Shown one piece after another: positions 19,606 through 27,060 of a stretch of 32,500 nt of DNA (position 1 is the stretch's first letter; every line of letters starts with the position of its first letter). The notes beneath the pieces are model-generated. The model had not been told where the DNA came from and did no database searches. It saw only the letters and a program-made list of their open reading frames with translations. The stretch comes from Mesostigma viride (Eukaryota; Streptophyta; Mesostigmatophyceae; Mesostigmatales; Mesostigmataceae): positions 1 through 32,500 of the forward strand of contig RPFO01001764.1 in the NCBI GenBank assembly GCA_009746045.1. Reading direction: 5' to 3'. The position numbers were made by a program, and so were the translations under genes.

Positions 19606-22600
19606 TCACACAGAGGAGCTCATCAGCTTGTAAAGAAGCTTATATTGCTCAGCAGACTTGTGAGGTAACTTGGTCAAGGCATCAGCAGGATTCTCAGAAC
19701 CTGGAAGATGTTGAATATCCACCAGACCTGCCAACTCCTTCAACAGGAGATAATCCAGATCTCTGCTCCTGGCCAACTGCTTGTGCACAAACTGGACCAT
19801 GCCCATGTTATCTGAAAGGATCAAGGTTTCCATCTGAAGAGTATGAGGAGTCACTGAAGCCATAGCTAGCAACAGCTCCTTGATGTACAAACTGGACTGA
19901 ATCCCTTCACAAATGGCTCTGCACTCAGAGACATCTGAACTCACAGCAACCCTTCTTTGAAGACGACTGTACCAGGCCACAAGACTAGGCCTATGTTGCT
20001 GAAGCACAAACAAGCCAGCTGACCTGCCTCTGACCTTAGAAACTTGCCTGCTATCCATGGAGCTATCAACATAGATATCCAAGGAAAATGGCAAAGACAA
20101 ATCAATCCCAGCTAAAGTAATACCAGGAGACTTGTTAACATGTGCAATAATCTGGGAAGGCTCCTCCAGAATTAGCACATCATCAGGGGATCTGCTATGG
20201 ACCATCATGTCAGGCCCACAAATGCTGCCATACCAGGCCAACTTGCCTTTCAGCTCAGGTGCAATGGATGACGTCATGACCTCTGGAACAGATTGAAGAA
20301 TGGTACTCTTGTAGTCATTGCCCGCCTGCAGCTTAATCAGCCACTGACTCCCCTCCTGAACCAATGTAGCCTGCATTCCACAGAACGTGACAGCCTCTCC
20401 AGGCTTCTGCCACAATTCTTTTCCCAAAGGAAATGCATCATTAATGATGGGCACAAACTGACTCAACCACTTAGTGGGAGCAATCAAGTGCAAGTCATCA
20501 CCATGCAGGCTAGCATACACAGGTAAATCATGCCACCTACCCAGCAATAAACATGGGTCCACAGATGACACCTTCAACCCACAGTGTTTAGTCAAGAAGT
20601 CTTCCAAGGTGAGCCTCCAAATGATGGGACTGGACCTGAGACCTTCTAGACCCTTCAGAATCAGCAGGTAGCTAGACTGGAGCTCTGCCTGCCAGGCTAC
20701 AGGAACTGGCACATGAAATGGAGTTTCACAATGCCACACCTGCTGAGCCACACTGGGATCACCCTTCAGAAATGCTCTCTTGAAATCTAGCAGAACTGAA
20801 GACATATCAGCACCCTGGTTCAGCATACCGACATACAGGCACAATAAAATACGCCATGTATCATGTAGCATCCCAGGTGTATACAACTCCTCGCCCAGAA
20901 GATCCCCAGTACCACGGTATTCATTGAGAACTGGACGCACATGGGGAACAGACACCCCCTCCACCTCCTTCCGCTTGATGACGAATCTGAGCTTCAACCG
21001 TGTACTGTATGGGGGAACTTCATTCACAGGCTGACAGCAGTCAAACTGCAACCACTCCTCTAGAGCCTTGGCAAATGCTAGCCTCCAGGCCTCAAACATT
21101 AGAGGAGAACTCATTTCCTGGACAAGCTGATCATAGCTAAGAGGAGAATGAGCAGCCAGTGATCTCTTAGTAATACCAATACTGCTAGGGTGTAGAGCAG
21201 CTGGCATAACAAGACTGGAAGCCACAGGAATCTGATTCTCAGGCCACTGCACATTCTTGATCGCTTTCACAGAATTAAATACACTGGCAAGGGAGGTTTT
21301 AAAATTGACCAAGGGTATGCTACCCCAGCCAAACTTTCTCAGCTTATCAGATGCCACAACAATTCTAGGAGAGCTCAGAAAATTTTGACCCAAGATGATA
21401 GGGCCATCATAATCTTCAAGCACAAGAAATGTGACATCCTCACCCATGAAGGGTACCAGCACCTCTCCCAATACCATAATGTGTGTCCTGCCACTAAAGT
21501 CAGACACCCAAGCACAACTAGGCGAAAGCACCTGCCGTTGACCTGTATGTTGAGATCCCATAACAGAAACCTCAGCATTGGTATCTACCTCTAGGACAGC
21601 ATCCTCGGACTCCTCCAACTGGCTGAGCTTGGACACCCGAGGTCCTTGCTTGGCTTTTTGCATAGCCAGCACCACATCTTTCAGGCCCACACCTCTATGC
21701 TTAGTGAGGCTAGAGGGGACCACATCTGCCTGTCCTAAGGATGGAAAGTTAACCGATCCAGGGGTCTGGCCAGGACTTACCCGGGGATTACTTCCAGCTT
21801 GAACGTGATGATCAGGGATGACGTCATGACCAACTGGCAAGGTTGTCACATCAGGAGCTACTGCCTCTGCTTCAGCACCCCTTAGACGTACATATGACCA
21901 CGACAGACGGTGCACATTCTGGGGAGGATCCTCCATCTTCACCCAGCACTTGTGCCCAGCTAGTTCCACCCTGGTCACTACTCCAGGGTGCCAGCTACCA
22001 CGCTTGCCTGCAAGCTTGGGCTCTTTCCACACAATTACCCTCTGGCCAACAACAGGTTTCAGAACACTCCAGCCCTTGTCTTTCTGCCTCAACTTGGCAA
22101 ACTTGAACATAAGGCTATCTTTCCAGGCTTGCTCAACCTCAGTAGGGAGCTCCCGAAGATGCAATGATAATGGAGTCACAGGGACCTCTCCAACATACAT
22201 GGATGCCCTGACATTCAATCTGTCCTCAACTGACCTTAACCAGGCCGTCTTGATAATAGCTGGAACCAATCTTGGAATCTTCTTCTCCGTCAGCAGAATA
22301 GTCTTGAGTTCTCTGATTGTCCTCTCCACCACGCCTTGACTGCCATGGGACTCCCTGTGTACAATAAATAACTCAGGGAGGTCTTCATTCCCCATGCAGC
22401 ACTCAAATTCTAAATCACACTGCAGCTGGATCACTGGTTTCATTCTGGATCTGATAGCCTGGAGCCCAGCCACCAAACATGGCTTAGACTTGTCTTGCAA
22501 CAGCTCCAGCACCTTGTACTTGGTATATCTATCAACACCAACCAACAAAATCAGTTTCCTGATTTCTTGGATATCACATTGTACATATCCAGGCTGCAAC

Positions 22601-23202
22601 ACAGGTTGTCTGACATGAGACTTCTTAGGCTTGGGAGCAACCAGCCTACAGGAACAAGCCTCAGCAACCTGTTTTACTGCATTAAACAAAGATGTCCCTC
22701 CCAGCCTCCTTGCAAACTGGAGTGCCTGGGCAGCATGACCAAACATGTGATGCAATCTCAATGCAATGTTTGACACAAGAGACATTTTATTAAATACAGG
22801 TGAGGTGCTGGGAACAGCACGCTCACTTACAACCATGCTCCCCATTGCATCATTCAGGCCATCAGCCTCACCCTCCTCCTCTAGAGGAGCTTCCTGCCCT
22901 AAGGCAGGACTTCCACGCTCCAACATTGAAGGAGTACGCAAACTACCTCCAAGAGCCATGTGGGAACGTTGTTGCCTTGTGGTAACTGCTTTCACCATGG
23001 TGACGTGGGAAGACCCAGTCACTACCCCATTGTGTTCTTCCTCCATGGATGCACCCTCAACCTGTGCAGGGGGACTCTCAACCTTAAGTGGGAGACTCTC
23101 AACCTGTGCAGGGAGCAAATCAACTTCATCCAGAGTAATGGGGGGGTCACTCTTAGCCCCCTCCCTGGCGGACCCTAGCAAGCCCAGGGAAGGCTGAGCC
23201 CG
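19606..23202 (-). CDS. pol: Retrotransposon Pol polyprotein, noncanonical domain order
   Basis: The frame is open from directly after a UGA at 23203-23205 to 19606, about 1198 codons; there is no early ATG, which fits synthesis as a Gag-Pol fusion. Residue numbers here count from codon 23181. Integrase: zinc-binding HH...H (144-149) and CSC (176-178), core D203, D256, E286 in GVVERTIREL, then a C-terminal domain with GKRGSWHPGVV near 393-402. Retropepsin-like domain at about 525-615: VLEVDTNAEVSV and IILGQNFL. Reverse transcriptase about 695-965: LLDFKRAFLKG (D799), ILKGLEGLRSSPIIW, and HGDD at 893-896 where YVDD is usual. RNase H about 1033-1175: IYVDSS (D1039), SSDVSEC (E1086), LSDN (D1124). 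It replicates the element through an RNA intermediate and integrates it. Confidence 0.88.
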   Translation of the reverse strand, partial: RAQPSLGLLGSAREGAKSDPPITLDEVDLLPAQVESLPLKVESPPAQVEGASMEEEHNGVVTGSSHVTMVKAVTTRQQRSHMALGGSLRTPSMLERGSPALGQEAPLEEEGEADGLNDAMGSMVVSERAVPSTSPVFNKMSLVSNIALRLHHMFGHAAQALQFARRLGGTSLFNAVKQVAEACSCRLVAPKPKKSHVRQPVLQPGYVQCDIQEIRKLILLVGVDRYTKYKVLELLQDKSKPCLVAGLQAIRSRMKPVIQLQCDLEFECCMGNEDLPELFIVHRESHGSQGVVERTIRELKTILLTEKKIPRLVPAIIKTAWLRSVEDRLNVRASMYVGEVPVTPLSLHLRELPTEVEQAWKDSLMFKFAKLRQKDKGWSVLKPVVGQRVIVWKEPKLAGKRGSWHPGVVTRVELAGHKCWVKMEDPPQNVHRLSWSYVRLRGAEAEAVAPDVTTLPVGHDVIPDHHVQAGSNPRVSPGQTPGSVNFPSLGQADVVPSSLTKHRGVGLKDVVLAMQKAKQGPRVSKLSQLEESEDAVLEVDTNAEVSVMGSQHTGQRQVLSPSCAWVSDFSGRTHIMVLGEVLVPFMGEDVTFLVLEDYDGPIILGQNFLSSPRIVVASDKLRKFGWGSIPLVNFKTSLASVFNSVKAIKNVQWPENQIPVASSLVMPAALHPSSIGITKRSLAAHSPLSYDQLVQEMSSPLMFEAWRLAFAKALEEWLQFDCCQPVNEVPPYSTRLKLRFVIKRKEVEGVSVPHVRPVLNEYRGTGDLLGEELYTPGMLHDTWRILLCLYVGMLNQGADMSSVLLDFKRAFLKGDPSVAQQVWHCETPFHVPVPVAWQAELQSSYLLILKGLEGLRSSPIIWRLTLEDFLTKHCGLKVSSVDPCLLLGRWHDLPVYASLHGDDLHLIAPTKWLSQFVPIINDAFPLGKELWQKPGEAVTFCGMQATLVQEGSQWLIKLQAGNDYKSTILQSVPEVMTSSIAPELKGKLAWYGSICGPDMMVHSRSPDDVLILEEPSQIIAHVNKSPGITLAGIDLSLPFSLDIYVDSSMDSRQVSKVRGRSAGLFVLQQHRPSLVAWYSRLQRRVAVSSDVSECRAICEGIQSSLYIKELLLAMASVTPHTLQMETLILSDNMGMVQFVHKQLARSRDLDYLLLKELAGLVDIQHLPGSENPADALTKLPHKSAEQYKLLYKLMSSSV
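21340..21610 (-). other. Retropepsin-like domain between integrase and RT
   Basis: Pol residues about 525-615. The pattern is hydrophobic-DT-x-A-EVSV, then SDFSGR and a glycine/valine-rich middle, then GPIILGQNFL, which matches the end of the retropepsin fold (ILG.DFL). The active-site triplet is DTN rather than DTG. No DTG/DSG-like motif was found in the 140 residues between the zinc knuckle and integrase, where Copia proteases normally lie. Confidence 0.7.
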
Positions 23203-23205
23203 TCA
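23155..23205 (-). promoter_or_regulatory. Stop-readthrough signal: UGA CGG plus hairpin
   Basis: The zinc-knuckle frame ends in UGA (23205-23203) followed directly by CGG. After a 7-nt spacer (23202-23196), the strand from 23195 to 23184 pairs with 23168 to 23155: a 7-bp perfect core UCCCUGG/CCAGGGA extended by U-G, two C-G, a 2-nt bulge, G-C and A-U. UGA-CGG with a structure about 8 nt downstream is the known leaky arrangement in tobraviruses and similar RNA viruses. Pol continues in the same frame. Confidence 0.65.
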
Positions 23206-24251
23206 GGTTGGGTTGTTATACCCACCTTGGCCCCTTTGCTTACGCCAGCTAGGGCAGTCCTTACGGATGTGGCCCTGCTGGTGACAGAAATAACATGTGA
23301 TACGAGGTGTCCCCACCCCAGGTGGTCCCCGCTGGGACCCCACCCTGTTGAAATCAAATCTGGGACGCTGAGCCGCTGGCTGCTCCTGGGAAGGACCTCC
23401 ACGACGCTTGAAGCCACTGAAGCCCTTGGCCTGGAAGCCCCCCCGCTTGGAAGGCCCTGACCTTGGTGGACCATAACCGTTGGAGGGCTGCCCCCCCATT
23501 GGTTGCCCTTGACCTTGGGAACACTGCCCCCTGCTGCAGCTGCCATATCCACCTTATCCTTCTCCTTCTGCTTCTCCCTGGCCTTGTCTGCCTCCTTCTT
23601 GCCTCCCACATACTTGCCCCTGAAATAATCCTTGATCTTGGCCACCATAGCAGCCCAGGTGGTGCATGTACGCATGTGCACCTGCAGGTTATCCAAGGTG
23701 ACCTCATCCAATCCCAGGCTACCTAGGAAATCATCCATGGCAATCTCATCTGACACTACATACCCCTTGCCAGCACAATTGTGCCTGAGCTCCTGAAAAT
23801 CCTCAAATGCCTGCAGAATCAGACCCTCAGCCTTGAAATCAATGTACTCCTTCTTCCAAAAGGAGCCATCACTAGCCCTCTTATCATCTAGGAACACCTC
23901 AAACTCAGCTATAAAAACCTCCCAGGAATCTCCATCCTCAAACTTGTCATTTACATACTTCTGCACCCTCTTGGGACACTTAAGAAGGTACTGTGACATA
24001 CACAGCACCTGCAGAGGATTGTTACCATTATATAAGCCCTTATATCCCTTAAGGTGCCTAATGGTAATATCCTTATCCTTAACAGTCCAGTGCTCCTTGA
24101 GACTGGGAAGCTGGTTAAGAATAGCAAAGCCCTCCTGGGCCTTGGCTCTGCGGGGCTGCTCTGCTGCTGCTGGGCGATTAAAATTCTGATTAAAATTCTG
24201 ACCCCGCAGCATTTGTTCGCCGCGTATCTCGCCGTCTTCCAAACCCTGCAT
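23175..24251 (-). CDS. gag: Retrotransposon Gag, zero-frame product
   Basis: The first ATG of the frame is at 24251 in a good context (GCGACCATGC); it runs to TAG at 23175, about 358 codons. The region from HWTVKDKDITIRHLKGYKG to the lysine/glutamate-rich stretch before AAAAGG resembles Copia-type Gag capsid segments: predicted helices, the LYNGNNPLQV and WEVFIAEFEVFLDD segments, and a charged linker. Past the G7 tract at 23491-23497 this frame becomes serine/arginine-rich and unlike Gag, whereas the -1 frame encodes the zinc knuckle. The zero frame stays open about 107 codons after the tract and ends within the pol start region. Gag packages element RNA into particles. Confidence 0.75.
   Translation of the reverse strand: MQGLEDGEIRGEQMLRGQNFNQNFNRPAAAEQPRRAKAQEGFAILNQLPSLKEHWTVKDKDITIRHLKGYKGLYNGNNPLQVLCMSQYLLKCPKRVQKYVNDKFEDGDSWEVFIAEFEVFLDDKRASDGSFWKKEYIDFKAEGLILQAFEDFQELRHNCAGKGYVVSDEIAMDDFLGSLGLDEVTLDNLQVHMRTCTTWAAMVAKIKDYFRGKYVGGKKEADKAREKQKEKDKVDMAAAAGGSVPKVKGNQWGGSPPTVMVHQGQGLPSGGASRPRASVASSVVEVLPRSSQRLSVPDLISTGWGPSGDHLGWGHLVSHVISVTSRATSVRTALAGVSKGAKVGITTQPDGLSLPWAC
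23203..23499 (-). CDS. gag: Gag nucleocapsid segment in -1 frame (zinc knuckle)
   Basis: This frame, shifted -1 relative to the capsid part, encodes a glycine/arginine-rich segment and one CCHC zinc knuckle, CYFCHQQGHIRKDC (C-X2-C-X4-H-X4-C), then WRKQRGQGGYNNPT and UGA. The knuckle binds RNA and normally ends Gag. It is in the same frame as pol. To be joined to the capsid part it needs a -1 shift at the G7 tract, or the tract was originally eight Gs. Confidence 0.8.
   Translation of the reverse strand: MGGQPSNGYGPPRSGPSKRGGFQAKGFSGFKRRGGPSQEQPAAQRPRFDFNRVGSQRGPPGVGTPRITCYFCHQQGHIRKDCPSWRKQRGQGGYNNPT
23491..23497 (-). promoter_or_regulatory. G7 tract, possible -1 slippery site
   Basis: On the minus strand the zero-frame codons are TGG GGG GGC, so the heptamer G_GGG_GGC fits the X_XXY_YYZ form. 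A -1 slip leads exactly into the zinc-knuckle frame. An identical G7C tract lies at 23438-23444 in the -1 frame, which argues for caution: a homopolymer indel or sequencing miscall would look the same. Confidence 0.45.
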
Positions 24252-24278
24252 GGTCGCTGCGAATGCCGATGACAACTG

Positions 24279-24297
24279 TCGATGCCGATGCCGATGC
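24279..24297. repeat. Short hexanucleotide repeat before gag
   Basis: CGATGC-type units are repeated three times just upstream of the gag start, with further GAATGCCGATG nearby. On the minus strand it follows a pyrimidine stretch ending TTCTTTCTTCAG, which could be a splice acceptor in the leader. Confidence 0.5.
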
Positions 24298-24380
24298 TGA
24301 AGAAAGAATACTGCTGGGGAATTAATAAATTAATCCCTTAAGCTCTGGAACCACGAAAAAAAATTTTCCTGAATTAATTC

Positions 24381-24398
24381 TCTGTTAATTATAACAGA
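24381..24398. repeat. 18-base palindrome in the leader
   Basis: TCTGTTA and TAACAGA flank ATTA, within AT-rich DNA between the leader frame and gag. Confidence 0.7.
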
Positions 24399-24402
24399 AA
24401 AT

Positions 24403-24939
24403 TTAATCCAGCCGCATATCGTCGCGCGGAAACTGCAATACGTTATCCAAAATCTGCTGCACAATACTCGGATATAAATCAGGAAGCCCCTCGCTGTTTT
24501 CACCTGGCTCCTCAGCGTTTGATTGCCGCTGAATCGAAGCAGCGACGTTTATGATACCGTTGACTGACGACGCCCACCCGTTGTTGCTAACCGGAACTGC
24601 GACAGTCGGAAGAGTCGCCGAAATTCCAGACCACGCTGTCGCCAACGCCAGAACACCCAAGCCGTAGGTGCGAAGCGCCGAAATTACTTGAGCTTGCTCG
24701 TCTGATCCCGACGCTGCAAGCCTTCGGAAAATATGGGAATTTTCCGACAGGATTTCCAAATCTTGAGTAAGGTCGTCGACGAACTGATGCAGATCGTTAG
24801 AAACTGGCGGCCGGCTGACGAGCGCTTGAGACAGCGAAGGTTGAACAGCACGCGAATGCAGCGCAGCAGTTGACGCCGTACGTTGAACGTTGAAATTAAA
24901 GCCTGAAGACGATGAGCCGACGCACGCTCGGGAGATGGC
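24403..24939 (-). other. Open frame in the retrotransposon leader
   Basis: After a TGA at 24942-24940 this minus-strand frame is open for 178 codons to TAA at 24403. Its composition is protein-like: a serine-rich start, then DLHQFVDDLTQDLEIL, SGSDEQAQVISALRTYGLG, an alanine/threonine-rich middle and IVQQILDNVLQFP. It has no suitable ATG. A different frame starts with ATG at 24965 (MGNTREYREPSPER...) and overlaps it until 24684, so the two could be joined by splicing or a shift. I recognise no family. It may be an extra ORF before gag, a captured host fragment, or chance. Confidence 0.4.
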
Positions 24940-25046
24940 TCACGATATTCACGCGTGTTTCCCATATAATGGAAAAACACCGTAAAAATTGCCGACACCA
25001 GAAATCAATGCCGTAATCAGTAGATTACGAACTCGCTTGTAATTCG

Positions 25047-25723
25047 AGTTAATGAAACTGTGGCTGAACTGTGGTTCAGCCTGCACTGATTAATATCTAC
25101 AGAGGAAGTAGTTATATTAATCAATAGGTTTACGTTGCTGGTTATGGTTACCAGCACAGAACGCACGAGGCACGTGAGAACCGTCGCCGAAGGTGCGAGG
25201 ACACAGGTGCAGGGAAAGTGGTGCTACCAAGTGGCAGCGTCCTGCTCGTTATATACTAATTGTGACGCAGTCACATCCAGATGACTGATAGGACAGATCA
25301 TCTCACAATATTGCTGTCCTTCACTCTGGACCAGCAGATCTCGACTCGTTATCCATAAATAGTCACATCAGTGTCCTGTCGCACAAGTCCTGTCACTATT
25401 TGTTACGTCTAATCAATAGCATTGAATAGACCGCAGTGTCGGAGACTAAATGTCCTATCGTACACTGTGACAAGACGCCGTATGCCACGCGTCACTTGAA
25501 GAACCACCGTAGAATCACCGAATCCAAGTAGAATGTAGTAGAACAGTATCTTGCTCATATCTCGAGCAATACTCATCAGAATGAACCCGTTTCTGGATTG
25601 TAGTAACCGGAAGTAGAATCTCTACAAGCCAAGTAGCTTAGTAGAATAATATTGCTTGCCAGGCAATATTAACTCCAGCCCTTTCTTCTCTTTTAGAGCT
25701 TGGACATAACAGCCATATTAACT
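25047..25723 (-). repeat. 5' LTR, 677 bp
   Basis: The right LTR, upstream of gag in the coding direction. Reading through both LTRs I found no difference. No canonical primer-binding site beginning TGG is evident right after it (the minus strand continues CGAATTACAAGCG), so the primer may be an internal tRNA fragment or otherwise atypical. Confidence 0.93.
25249..25274 (-). promoter_or_regulatory. LTR core promoter
   Basis: On the minus strand the palindrome GTGACTGCGTCAC (25274-25262) is followed after 6 bases by TATATAA (25255-25249). With a typical TATA-to-start distance, transcription would begin near 25220, leaving an R-U5 of roughly 170 nt. Confidence 0.5.
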
Positions 25724-25728
25724 CCATG
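25724..25728. repeat. Target-site duplication, right
   Basis: CCATG follows the right LTR, then GGAGCCTG continues the satellite monomer. Confidence 0.9.
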
Positions 25729-27042
25729 GGAGCCTGAATCCTCATCATTAAATACATAAATGCCATCCATGTACGTAGGCCAGCCATGGAGACACCATGG
25801 GAGCCTGAATCCTCCTCATTAATTACATAAATGCCAACCATGTACGTAGACAAGCCATGATGACACCATGGGAGCCTGAATCCTCATCATTTACTATTCC
25901 TTGACATCCATGTACGTAGGCCAGCCATGATGACACCAATGGAGCCTGAATCCTCCTCGTTAATTACATAAATGCCAACCATGTACGTAGACAAGCCATG
26001 ATGACCCCATGGGAGCCTGAATCCTCATCATTTACTATTCCTTGACATCCATGTACGTAGACGGGCCATGATGACACCATGGGAGCCTGAATCCTCTTCA
26101 TTAATTACATAAATGCCAACCATGTACGTAGACGGGCCATGATGACACCATGGGAGCCTGAATCCTCATCATTTTTTTTATGAAACATCCATGTACGTAG
26201 GCCAGCCATGATGACACCATGGGAGCCTGAATCCTCATCATTTTTTTTTCTTTGACATCCATGTACGTAGACGGGCCATGATGACACCATGGGAGCCTGA
26301 ATCCTCATCATTAATTACATACATGCCATCCATGTACGTACACGGGCCATGATGACACCATGGGAGCCTGAATCCTCATCATTTACTATTCCTTGACATC
26401 CATGTACGTAGGCCAGCCATGGAGACACCATGGGAGCCTGAATCCTCCTCGTTAATTACATAAATGCCAACCATGTACGTAGACAAGCCATGATGACACC
26501 ATGGGAGCCTGAATCCTCATCATTTACTATTCCTTGACATCCATGTACGTAGACGGGCCATGATGACACCATTGGAGCCTGAATCCTCATCATTAATTAC
26601 ATATATGCCAACCATGTACGTAGACGGGCATTGATGACACCATGGGAGCCTAAATCCCTCCTCATTAATTACATACATGCCATCCATGTACGTAGACAGG
26701 CCATGATGACACCATGGGAGCCTGAATCCTCATCATTTACTATTCCTTGACATCCATGTACGTAGGCCAGCCATGGAGACACCATGGGAGCCTGAATCCT
26801 CCTCATTAATTACATAAATGCCAACCATGTACGTAGACAAGCCATGATGACCCCATGGGAGCCTGAATCCTCATCATTAATTACATAAATGCCATCCATG
26901 TACGTAGACGGGCCATGATGACACCATGGGAGCCTGAATCCTCATCATTAATTACATAAATGCCATTCATGTACGTAGGCCAGCCATGGAGACACCATGG
27001 GAGCCTGAATCCTCATCATTAAATACATAAATGCCATCCATG
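25729..27042. repeat. ~71-bp satellite, continuation after the insertion
   Basis: Higher-order copy 3 resumes here in the same orientation as the first block, about 18 monomers. It follows copy 1/2 monomer order until near 26990, then ends at the orientation switch. Confidence 0.9.
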
Positions 27043-27060
27043 TAATTAATGATGAGGATT
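27030..27060. other. Satellite orientation switch
   Basis: A linker and core start in one orientation (ATGCCATCCATGTA) run directly into a linker and core end in the other (ATTAATGATGAGGATTCAGG), with no spacer. Everything to the right up to 29360 is inverted relative to the left. Confidence 0.9.

Larger units (their letters stand above)
18202..25723 (-). mobile_element. Copia-type LTR retrotransposon, 7522 bp
   Basis: Direct 677-bp LTRs at both ends, a CCATG duplication outside them, a polypurine tract beside the left LTR and minus-strand gag and pol show an element transcribed from right to left. The 5' LTR is therefore 25047-25723. Domain order in pol is integrase, retropepsin-like, reverse transcriptase, RNase H; integrase before RT is the Ty1/copia arrangement, but the protease position is unusual. 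The LTRs show no difference and pol is open throughout, so the insertion is recent and may be active. It sits in a satellite monomer and its empty site can be recognised in higher-order copies 1 and 2. Confidence 0.93.

Noticed and set aside
19482-23197. Plus-strand frames across the retrotransposon (for example 21950-22339)
   Set aside because: They are antisense shadows of pol, which has clear integrase, RT and RNase H motifs on the minus strand.
25005-25046. Primer-binding site complementary to a tRNA 3' end
   Set aside because: The minus strand right after the 5' LTR does not begin with TGG; the nearest TGGTGTCGG lies about 40 bases away, too far to claim.
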